From: Dryomyza anilis
Lineage: Eukaryota > Arthropoda > Insecta > Diptera > Dryomyzidae
Assembly: GCA_951804985.1 (NCBI GenBank)
Contig: OX638131.1
Location: 54,123,078-54,187,077 of the forward strand
Direction: 5' to 3'
DNA length: 64,000 nt
Under the pieces are notes generated by a model, which worked only from the letters and a program-made list of their open reading frames with translations, was not told where the DNA came from and searched no databases. Below are positions 50,795 to 62,100 of the stretch, in pieces; the first letter of the stretch is position 1; each line of letters opens with the position of its first letter. Made by a program: the position numbers and the translations under genes.

Positions 50795-50828
50795 GTTGAA
50801 GCACTCAGACACGTTGCCTTGTGATAAT

Positions 50829-50834
50829 CGATTA
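50829..50834 (+). repeat. Probable LINE target-site duplication, right copy (CGATTA)
   Basis: CGATTA followed by TAATGATTTATATTGG, the expected satellite continuation of the sequence interrupted at 48291. Confidence 0.55.
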
Positions 50835-53040
50835 TAATGATTTATATTGGAATTAAAAGGGCAAAAATAGATTACAGAATGTGCCAACTTTGAGGCCTTT
50901 AGACTCGTATTTACGGAGTTATGAGCATTTTAAGTTTGAGACGTGATTTCTCAAGAACACATGCGCCGATTATAATAAACTAAAAGGGCAAACATAAATT
51001 ACAAAATGTGCCAACTGTGAGGCCTCTACGACCTGTATTTACGGAGTTATGAGCATTTTAAGTTTGAGACGTGATTTCTCAAGAGCCCTTGCGCCGATTA
51101 TATTGATTTATATTGTAATTAAAAGAGCAAAAATAGATTACAAAATGTATTTACGGAGTTATGAGCATTTTAAGTTTAAAACGTGATTTCTCAAGAACAC
51201 ATGCGCCGATTATAATGATTTATAATGAAAAAATTAAAAGGGCAAAACTAGATTACAAAATGTGCCAACTTTGAGCATTTTAATTTTGAGACGTGATTTC
51301 TCAAGAACCCCTTGCGCCGATTATAATGATTTATATTGGAATTAAAAGGGCAAAAATAGATTACAAAAAGTGCCAACATTGAGGCCTCTAGACTAGTATT
51401 TACGGAGTTATGAGCATTTTAAGTTTGAGACGTGATTTCTCAAGAACACATTCGCCGATTATAATAAACTAAAAGGGCAAACAAGAATTACAAAATGTGC
51501 CAACTGTGAGGCCTCTACGATGTGTATTTACGGAGTTATGACATTTTAATTTGAGACGTGATTTCTCAAGAGCCCTTGTGCCGATTATAATGATTTATAA
51601 TGAAAAAAATTAAAAGGGCAAAACTAGATTACAAAATGTGCCAACTTTGAGCATTTTAATTTTGAGACGTGATTTCTCAAGAACCCTAGGGCCGATTATA
51701 ATGATTTATAATGGAATTAAAAGGCCAAAAATAGATTACAAAATGTGCCAACTTTGAGCATTTTAATTTTGAGACGTGATTTTTCAAGAACCCCTTGCGC
51801 CGATTATAATGATTTATATTGTACTTAAAAGAGCAAAAATAGATTACAAAATGTGCCAACTTTGAGCATTTTAATTTTGAGACGTGATTTCTCAAGAACC
51901 CCTTGCGCCGATTATAATGATTTATATTGTAATTAAAAGAGCAAAAATAGATTACAAAATGTGCCAACTTTGAGCATTTTAATTTTGAGACGTGATTTCT
52001 CAAGAGCCCTTGCGCCGATTATAATGATTTATTATGGAATTAAAATGCCAAAAATAGATTACAAAATGTGCCAAGTTTGCGGCCTCTACGACGCGTATTT
52101 ACGGAGTTATGATCATTTTAAGTTTGAGACTTGATTTCTCAAGAACCATTGCTCCGAATATAATGATTGATAATGGAATTAAAAGGCCAAAAATAGATTA
52201 CAAATTGTGCCAAATCTGAGGCGTCTATACTCGTATTTACGTAGTTATGAGCCTTTTAAGATTGAGACGTGATTTCTCAAGAACCCATGCGCCAATTATA
52301 ATATAAAAGGCAAACATAAATTACAAAATGTGCCAACTGTGAGGGCTCTACAACGTGTATTTACGGAGTTATAAGCATTTTAAGTTTGAGACGTGATTTC
52401 TCAAGAGCACTTGTGCCGATTATAATGATTTATATTATAATTAAAAGGGCAAAAATAGATTACAAAATTTGCCAACTTTGAGGCCTCAACGATGTGTATT
52501 TACGGAGTATTTACGCGTATTTACGGAGTTATGACAATTTAATTTGAGACGTGATTTCTCAAGAGCCCTTGCGCCGATTATAATGATTTATAATGAAAAA
52601 ATTAAAAGGGCAAAACTAGATTACAAAATGTGCCAACTTTGAGCATTTTAATTTTGAGACGTGATTTCTCAAGAACCCTTGCGCCGATTATAATGATTTA
52701 TAATGAAAAAATTAAAAGGGCAAAAATAGATTACAAAATGTGCCAACTTTGAGCATTTTAATTTTGAGACGTGATTTCTCAAGAGCCCTTGCGCCGATTA
52801 TAATGATTTATAATGAAAAAATTAAAAGGGCAAAACGAGATTACAAAATGCGCCAACTTTGAGCATTTTAATTTTGAGACGTGATTTCTCAAGAACCCTT
52901 GCGCCGATTATAATGATTTATATTGTAATTAAAAGAGCAAAAATAGATTACAAAATGTGCCAACTTTGAGCATTTTAATTTTGAGACGTGATTTCTCAAG
53001 AGCCCTTGCGCCGATTATAATGATTTATTATGGAATTAAA
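50835..53040 (+). repeat. Satellite block, forward, short-form rich
   Basis: Mixed monomers, then several short 107-110 bp units in succession (51640-52010 and 52641-53000), including four in a row at 52641, 52751, 52861 and 52968. Frame 51686-52003 on the minus strand is that short unit read in register. No gene. Confidence 0.9.
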
Positions 53041-55466
53041 AGGGCAAAAATAGATTACAAAATGTGCCAAGTTTGCGGCCTCTACGACGCGTATTTACGG
53101 AGTTAAGATCATTTTAAGTTTGAGACTTGATTTCTCAAGAACCATTGCTCCGACTATAATGATTGTTAATGGAATTAAAAGGCCAAAAATAGATTACAAA
53201 TTGTGCCTCTAGACTCGTATTTACGGAGTTATGATGATTTATATTGTAATTAAAAGAGCAAAAATAGATTACAACAACTTTGAAGCCTCTACGAAGTGTA
53301 TTTACGGAGTTATGAGTATTTGATAGTTTGTGACGTGATTTCTCAAGAACCCCTTGCGCGGATTATAATGATATATATTTGAATTAAAAGGGAAAAAATA
53401 GATTAAAAAATGTGCCAACTTTGAGGCCTCTACGACGTGAATTTACGGAGTATTTACGCGTATTTACGGAATTATGAGCATATTAAGTTTGAGATGTGAT
53501 TTCTCTAAAACCCCTGCGCCGACTATAATGATTTATATTGGAAGTAAAATGGCAAAAATAGATTACAAATTGTGCCTCTAGACTCGTATTTACGGAGTTA
53601 TGATGATTTAAATTGTAATTAAAAGAGCAAAAATAGATTACAGCATGTGCCAACTTTGAAGCCTCTACGACGTATATTTACGGAGTTATGAGTATTTGAT
53701 AGTTTGTGACGTGATTTCTCAAGAACCCCTTGCGCGGATTATAATGATATATATTTGAATTAAAAGGGCAAAAAAGATTACAAAATGTGCCAACTTGGAG
53801 GCCTCTGTGAAGCGTATTTACGGAGTTATGAGCATTTTGAGCTTGAGACGTGATTTCTGAGGAACCCCTTGCGCCAAAAAGTGATTACAAAATGTGCCAA
53901 CTTTGAGGCCTCTAGACTCGTATTTACGGAGTTATGAGCATATTAAGTTTGAGACGTGATTTCTCCAGAACCCTTGCGCCGACTATAATGATTTATATTG
54001 GAATTAAAAGGGCAAAAATAGATTACAAAATGTGCCAACTTTGAGGCCTCTAGACTCGTATTTACGGAGTTATGAGCATATTAAGTTTGAGACGTGATTT
54101 CTCCAGAACCCTTGCGCCGACTATAATGATTTATATTGGAATTAAAAGGGCAAAAATAGATTACAAATTGTGCCAACTTTGAGTCCTCTGCGACGCGTAT
54201 TTACGGAGTTATGGACATTTTGAGCTTGAGACGTGATTTCTGAGGAACCCCTTGCGCCAAAAAGTGATTACAAAATGTGCCAACTGTGGGGCTCTACGAC
54301 GTGTATTTACGGAGTTATAAGCATTTTAAGTTTGAGACGTGATTTCTCAAGAGCACTTGTGCCGATTATCATGATTTGTATTATAATTAAAAGAGAAAAA
54401 AAATTACAAAATGTACCAACTTTGAGACCTCTACGACGTGTATTTACGGAGTATTTACGCGTATTTACGGAGCTATGAGCATTTGAAGTTTGAGACGTGA
54501 TTTCTCTAGAACCCTTGCTCCGAATATAACGATTTATAATGGAATTAAAACGCCAAAAATAGATTACAAATTTTTCCAAATCTGAGACCTCTAGACTCGT
54601 ATTTACGGAGTTATGAGCATTTTAAGTTTGAGACGTGATTTCTCAAGAGCCCTTGCGCCGATTATAATGATTTATATTGTAATTAAAAGAGCAAAAAGAG
54701 ATTACAAAATGTGCCAACTTTGAGGCCTCTACGACTTTTATTTACGGAGTTATGAGTATTTGAAAGTTTGAGACGTGATTTCTCAAGAACCCTTGCTCCG
54801 AATAAATGATTTATAATGGAATTAAAAGGGCAAACATAGATTACAAAATGTGCCAACTTTGAGCATTTTAATTTTGAGACGTGATTTCTCAAGAGCCCTT
54901 CCGCCGATTATAATAAACTAAAAGGGCAAACATAAATTACAAAATGTGCCAACTGTGAGGCCTCTACGACGTGTATTTACGGAGTTATGACAAAATGTGC
55001 CAACTGTGAGGCCTCTACGACGTGTATTTACGGAGTTATGAGCATTTTAAGTTTGAGACGTGATTTCTCAAGAGCCCTTGCGCCGATTATAATGATTTAT
55101 ATTGTAATTAAATGAGCAAAAAGAGATTACAACATGTTCCAATTTTGAGGCCTCTACGACGTTTATTTACGGAGTTATGAGTATTTGAAAGTTTGAGACG
55201 TGATTTCTCAAGAACCCTTGCTCCGAATAAATGATTAATAATGGAATTAAAAGAGCAAACATAGATTACAAAATGTGTCAACTTTGAGCATTTTAATTTT
55301 GAGACGTGATTTTTCAAGAACCCCTTGCGCCGATTATAATGATTTATATTGTACTTAAAAGAGCAAAAATAGATTACAAAATGTGCCAACTTTTAGCATT
55401 TTAATTTTGAGACGTGATTTATCAAGAGCCCTTGCGCCGATTATAATGATTTATATTGTAATTAAA
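53041..55466 (+). repeat. Segmental tandem repeat, copy 1 (2426 bp)
   Basis: Begins AGGGCAAAAATAGATTAC with the GCGGCCTCTACGACGCG variant, and is followed at 55467 by a second near-identical copy. Contains about 18 forward monomers, including the CGCCAAAAAGTGATTAC deletion form. Frames at 54233, 54307, 54683 and 55108 recur in copies 2 and 3 and are satellite. Confidence 0.93.
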
Positions 55467-58400
55467 AGGGCAAAAATAGATTACAAAATGTGCCAAGTTT
55501 GCGGCCTCTACGACGCGTATTTACGGAGTTAAGATCATTTTAAGTTTGAGACTTGATTTCTCAAGAACCATTGCTCCGACTATAATGATTGTTAATGGAA
55601 TTAAAAGGCCAAAAATAGATTACAAATTGTGCCTCTAGACTCGTATTTACGGAGTTATGATGATTTATATTGTAATTAAAAGAGCAAAAATAGATTACAA
55701 CAACTTTGAAGCCTCTACGAAGTGTATTTACGGAGTTATGAGTATTTGATAGTTTGTGACGTGATTTCTCAAGAACCCCTTGCGCGGATTATAATGATTT
55801 ATATTTGAATTAAAAGGGAAAAAATAGATTAAAAAATGTGCCAACTTTGAGGCCTCTACGACGTGAATTTACGGAGTATTTACGGAATTATGAGCATATT
55901 AAGTTTGAGATGTGATTTCTCTAAAACCCCTGCGCCGACTATAATGATTTATATTGGAAGTAAAATGGCAAAAATAGATTACAAATTGTGCCTCTAGACT
56001 CGTATTTACGGAGTTATGATGATTTAAATTGTAATTAAAAGAGCAAAAATAGATTACAGCATGTGCCAACTTTGAAGCCTCTACGACGTATATTTACGGA
56101 GTTATGAGTATTTGATAGTTTGTGACGTGATTTCTCAAGAACCTCTTGCGCGGATTATAATGATATATATTTGAATTAAAAGGGCAAAAAAGATTACAAA
56201 ATGTGCCAACTTGGAGGCCTCTGTGAAGCGTATTTACGGAGTTATGAGCATTTTGAGCTTGAGACGTGATTTCTGAGGAACCCCTTGCGCCAAAAAGTGA
56301 TTACAAAATGTGCCAACTTTGAGGCCTCTAGACTCGTATTTACGGAGTTATGAGCATATTAAGTTTGAGACGTGATTTCTCCAGAACCCTTGCGCCGACT
56401 ATAATGATTTATATTGGAATTAAAAGGGCAAAAATAGATTACAAAATGTGCCAACTTTGAGGCCTCTAGACTCGTATTTACGGAGTTATGAGCATATTAA
56501 GTTTGAGACGTGATTTCTCCAGAACCCTTGCGCCGACTATAATGATTTATATTGGAATTAAAAGGGCAAAAATAGATTACAAATTGTGCCAACTTTGAGT
56601 CCTCTGCGACGCGTATTTACGGAGTTATGGACATTTTGAGCTTGAGACGTGATTTCTGAGGAACCCCTTGCGCCAAAAAGTGATTACAAAATGTGCCAAC
56701 TGTGGGGCTCTACGACGTGTATTTACGGAGTTATAAGCATTTTAAGTTTGAGACGTGATTTCTCAAGAGCACTTGTGCCGATTATCATGATTTGTATTAT
56801 AATTAAAAGAGAAAAAAAATTACAAAATGTACCAACTTTGAGACCTCTACGACGTGTATTTACGGAGTATTTACGCGTATTTACGGAGCTATGAGCATTT
56901 GAAGTTTGAGACGTGATTTCTCTAGAACCCTTGCTCCGAATATAACGATTTATAATGGAATTAAAACGCCAAAAATAGATTACAAATTTTTCCAAATCTG
57001 AGACCTCTAGACTCGTATTTACGGAGTTATGAGCATTTTAAGTTTGAGACGTGATTTCTCAAGAGCCCTTGCGCCGATTATAATGATTTATATTGTAATT
57101 AAAAGAGCAAAAAGAGATTACAAAATGTGCCAACTTTGAGGCCTCTACGACTTTTATTTACGGAGTTATGAGTATTTGAAAGTTTGAGACGTGATTTCTC
57201 AAGAACCCTTGCTCCGAATAAATGATTTATAATGGAATTAAAAGGGCAAACATAGATTACAAAATGTGCCAACTTTGAGCATTTTAATTTTGAGACGTGA
57301 TTTCTCAAGAGCCCTTCCGCCGATTATAATAAACTAAAAGGGCAAACATAAATTACAAAATGTGCCAACTGTGAGGCCTCTACGACGTGTATTTACGGAG
57401 TTATGACAAAATGTGCCAACTGTGAGGCCTCTACGACGTGTATTTACGGAGTTATGAGCATTTTAAGTTTGAGACGTGATTTCTCAAGAGCCCTTGCGCC
57501 GATTATAATGATTTATATTGTAATTAAAAGAGCAAAAAGAGATTACAACATGTTCCAATTTTGAGGCCTCTACGACGTTTATTTACGGAGTTATGAGTAT
57601 TTGAAAGTTTGAGACGTGATTTCTCAAGAACCCTTGCTCCGAATAAATGATTAATAATGGAATTAAAAGAGCAAACATAGATTACAAAATGTGTCAACTT
57701 TGAGCATTTTAATTTTGAGACGTGATTTTTCAAGAACCCCTTGCGCCGATTATAATGATTTATATTGTACTTAAAAGAGCAAAAATAGATTACAAAATGT
57801 GCCAACTTTTAGCATTTTAATTTTGAGACGTGATTTATCAAGAGCCCTTGCGCCGATTATAATGATTTATATTGTAATTAAAAGAGCAAAAATAGATTAC
57901 AAAATGTGCCAACTTTGAGCATTTTAATTTTGAGACGTGATTTCTCAAGAGCCCTTCCGCCGATTATAATAAACTAAAAGGGCAAACATAAATTACAAAA
58001 TGTGCCAACTGTGAGGCCTCTACGACGTGTATTTACGGAGTTATGACATTTTAATTTGAGACGTGATTTCTCAAGAGCCCTTGCGCCGATTATAATGATT
58101 TATAATGGAATTAAAAGGGCAAAAATAGATTACAAATTGTGCCGAATCTGTGGCCTCTAGACTCGTATTTACGGAGTTATGAGCATTTTAAGTTTGCTAT
58201 ATAATGATTTATAATGTTATTTAAAGGGCAAAAATAGATTACAAAATGTGCCAACTTTGAGCATTTTAATTTTGAGAACTGATTTCTCAAGAACCCCTAT
58301 CGCCGATTATAATGATTTATATTGTAATTAAAAGAGCAAACATAGATTACAAAATGTGCCAACTTTGAGCATTTTAATTTTGAGACGTGATTTCTCAAGA

Positions 58401-58860
58401 GCCCTTGCGCCGATTATAATGATTTATATTGTAATTAAAAGATCTAAAATAGATTACAACATGTGCCAACTTTGAAGCCTATACGACGTGTATTTACGGA
58501 GTTATAAGTATTTGATAGTTTGAGACGTGATTTCTCAAGAGCACTTGTGCCGATTATCATGATTTGTATTATAATTAAAAGAGCAAAAATAAATTACAAA
58601 ATGTACCAACTTTGAGGCCTCTACGACGTGTATTTATACGTATTTACGGAGTTATGAGCATTCCAAGTTTGATACGTTATTTCTCAAGAGGCCTTGAGCC
58701 GATTATAATGATTTATATTGTAATTAAAAGAACAAAAATAGATTACCACATGTGCCAACTTTGAGCATTTTAATTTTGAGACGTGATTTCTCAAGAGCAC
58801 TTGCGCCGATTATAATGATTTATATTGTAATTAAAAGATCAAAAATAGATTACAAAATGT
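55467..58860 (+). repeat. Segmental tandem repeat, copy 2
   Basis: 55467-57882 repeats copy 1 with a 10-bp deletion near 55877 (TACGCGTATT lost), changing the offset from 2426 to 2416. 57883-58860 is extra sequence absent from copy 1 but present in copy 3. Relative to copy 3 the unit is 55631-58860 (3230 bp). I noticed only a handful of base differences between copies 2 and 3. Confidence 0.93.
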
Positions 58861-61800
58861 GCCTCTAGACTCGTATTTACGGAGTTATGATGATTTATAT
58901 TGTAATTAAAAGAGCAAAAATAGATTACAACAACTTTGAAGCCTCTACGAAGTGTATTTACGGAGTTATGAGTATTTGATAGTTTGTGACGTGATTTCTC
59001 AAGAACCCCTTGCGCGGATTATAATGATATATATTTGAATTAAAAGGGAAAAAATAGATTAAAAAATGTGCCAACTTTGAGGCCTCTACGACGTGAATTT
59101 ACGGAGTATTTACGCGTATTTACGGAATTATGAGCATATTAAGTTTGAGATGTGATTTCTCTAAAACCCCTGCGCCGACTATAATGATTTATATTGGAAG
59201 TAAAATGGCAAAAATAGATTACAAATTGTGCCTCTAGACTCGTATTTACGGAGTTATGATGATTTAAATTGTAATTAAAAGAGCAAAAATAGATTACAGC
59301 ATGTGCCAACTTTGAAGCCTCTACGACGTATATTTACGGAGTTATGAGTATTTGATAGTTTGTGACGTGATTTCTCAAGAACCCCTTGCGCGGATTATAA
59401 TGATATATATTTGAATTAAAAGGGCAAAAAAGATTACAAAATGTGCCAACTTGGAGGCCTCTGTGAAGCGTATTTACGGAGTTATGAGCATTTTGAGCTT
59501 GAGACGTGATTTCTGAGGAACCCCTTGCGCCAAAAAGTGATTACAAAATGTGCCAACTTTGAGGCCTCTAGACTCGTATTTACGGAGTTATGAGCATATT
59601 AAGTTTGAGACGTGATTTCTCCAGAACCCTTGCGCCGACTATAATGATTTATATTGGAATTAAAAGGGCAAAAATAGATTACAAAATGTGCCAACTTTGA
59701 GGCCTCTAGACTCGTATTTACGGAGTTATGAGCATATTAAGTTTGAGACGTGATTTCTCCAGAACCCTTGCGCCGACTATAATGATTTATATTGGAATTA
59801 AAAGGGCAAAAATAGATTACAAATTGTGCCAACTTTGAGTCCTCTGCGACGCGTATTTACGGAGTTATGGACATTTTGAGCTTGAGACGTGATTTCTGAG
59901 GAACCCCTTGCGCCAAAAAGTGATTACAAAATGTGCCAACTGTGGGGCTCTACGACGTGTATTTACGGAGTTATAAGCATTTTAAGTTTGAGACGTGATT
60001 TCTCAAGAGCACTTGTGCCGATTATCATGATTTGTATTATAATTAAAAGAGAAAAAAAATTACAAAATGTACCAACTTTGAGACCTCTACGACGTGTATT
60101 TACGGAGTATTTACGCGTATTTACGGAGCTATGAGCATTTGAAGTTTGAGACGTGATTTCTCTAGAACCCTTGCTCCGAATATAACGATTTATAATGGAA
60201 TTAAAACGCCAAAAATAGATTACAAATTTTTCCAAATCTGAGACCTCTAGACTCGTATTTACGGAGTTATGAGCATTTTAAGTTTGAGACGTGATTTCTC
60301 AAGAGCCCTTGCGCCGATTATAATGATTTATATTGTAATTAAAAGAGCAAAAAGAGATTACAAAATGTGCCAACTTTGAGGCCTCTACGACTTTTATTTA
60401 CGGAGTTATGAGTATTTGAAAGTTTGAGACGTGATTTCTCAAGAACCCTTGCTCCGAATAAATGATTTATAATGGAATTAAAAGGGCAAACATAGATTAC
60501 AAAATGTGCCAACTTTGAGCATTTTAATTTTGAGACGTGATTTCTCAAGAGCCCTTCCGCCGATTATAATAAACTAAAAGGGCAAACATAAATTACAAAA
60601 TGTGCCAACTGTGAGGCCTCTACGACGTGTATTTACGGAGTTATGACAAAATGTGCCAACTGTGAGGCCTCTACGACGTGTATTTACGGAGTTATGAGCA
60701 TTTTAAGTTTGAGACGTGATTTCTCAAGAGCCCTTGCGCCGATTATAATGATTTATATTGTAATTAAAAGAGCAAAAAGAGATTACAACATGTTCCAATT
60801 TTGAGGCCTCTACGACGTTTATTTACGGAGTTATGAGTATTTGAAAGTTTGAGACGTGATTTCTCAAGAACCCTTGCTCCGAATAAATGATTAATAATGG
60901 AATTAAAAGAGCAAACATAGATTACAAAATGTGTCAACTTTGAGCATTTTAATTTTGAGACGTGATTTTTCAAGAACCCCTTGCGCCGATTATAATGATT
61001 TATATTGTACTTAAAAGAGCAAAAATAGATTACAAAATGTGCCAACTTTTAGCATTTTAATTTTGAGACGTGATTTATCAAGAGCCCTTGCGCCGATTAT
61101 AATGATTTATATTGTAATTAAAAGAGCAAAAATAGATTACAAAATGTGCCAACTTTGAGCATTTTAATTTTGAGACGTGATTTCTCAAGAGCCCTTCCGC
61201 CGATTATAATAAACTAAAAGGGCAAACATAAATTACAAAATGTGCCAACTGTGAGGCCTCTACGACGTGTATTTACGGAGTTATGACATTTTAATTTGAG
61301 ACGTGATTTCTCAAGAGCCCTTGCGCCGATTATAATGATTTATAATGGAATTAAAAGGGCAAAAATAGATTACAAATTGTGCCGAATCTGTGGCCTCTAG
61401 ACTCGTATTTACGGAGTTATGAGCATTTTAAGTTTGCTATATAATGATTTATAATGTTATTTAAAGGGCAAAAATAGATTACAAAATGTGCCAACTTTGA
61501 GCATTTTAATTTTGAGAACTGATTTCTCAAGAACCCCTATCGCCGATTATAATGATTTATATTGTAATTAAAAGAGCAAACATAGATTACAAAATGTGCC
61601 AACTTTGAGCATTTTAATTTTGAGACGTGATTTCTCAAGAGCCCTTGCGCCGATTATAATGATTTATATTGTAATTAAAAGATCTAAAATAGATTACAAC
61701 ATGTGCCAACTTTGAAGCCTATACGACGTGTATTTACGGAGTTATAAGTATTTGATAGTTTGAGACGTGATTTCTCAAGAGCACTTGTGCCGATTATCAT

Positions 61801-62100
61801 GATTTGTATTATAATTAAAAGAGCAAAAATAAATTACAAAATGTACCAACTTTGAGGCCTCTACGACGTGTATTTATACGTATTTACGGAGTTATGAGCA
61901 TTCCAAGTTTGATACGTTATTTCTCAAGAGGCCTTGAGCCGATTATAATGATTTATATTGTAATTAAAAGAACAAAAATAGATTACCACATGTGCCAACT
62001 TTGAACATTTTAATTTTGAGACGTGATTTCTCAAGAGCACTTGCGCCGATTATAATGATTTATATTGTAATTAAAAGATCAAAAATAGATTACAAAATGT
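58861..62100 (+). repeat. Segmental tandem repeat, copy 3 (3240 bp)
   Basis: Repeats 55631-58860 at an offset of 3230 bp, then 3240 bp after the site of the 10-bp deletion, which this copy does not have. Differences noted by eye: A at 59029 (T at 55799), C at 59384 (T at 56144), A at 62005 (G at 58765). The boundary falls where copy 2 reads ACAAAATGTGCCTCTAG and copy 3 continues ACAAAATGTGCCAACTT. Confidence 0.93.

Larger units (their letters stand above)
48292..50828 (-). mobile_element. RTE-clade non-LTR retrotransposon (LINE), internally deleted
   Basis: A GC-richer 2537-bp island in AT-rich satellite, transcribed leftwards. In element order it has a 5' region with a small ORF (50642-50794), a long ORF with apurinic-type endonuclease and the first half of reverse transcriptase, remnants of the RT C-terminus, a stop codon at 48312-48314, a 3' UTR of only about 20 bp and a short TAAG-type tail (complement of CTTACTTACTTA at 48292-48303). 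One reading frame with an N-terminal endonuclease, a very short 3' UTR and a tetranucleotide tail instead of poly(A) are typical of the RTE clade. Intact RTE elements are usually about 3.2 kb, so several hundred bp are missing, all inside the RT. The 5' end looks complete or nearly so, which is uncommon for LINE copies. It cannot encode a working RT. Confidence 0.9.

Noticed and set aside
50642..50887. 81-codon ORF starting MAHSVIYFCPF
   Set aside because: Its first 31 codons come from satellite and the LINE edge. Only the internal ATG at 50794 belongs to the LINE.
53041..62100. Long direct repeats as LTRs of a retroelement
   Set aside because: The copies are contiguous, contain only satellite monomers, and have no internal coding region, TG...CA ends or primer-binding site.
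53041..62100. Assembly error as the cause of near-identical copies
   Set aside because: Not excluded, but each copy has private differences (10-bp deletion in copy 2, extra 978 bp shared only by copies 2 and 3), which argues for real copies.
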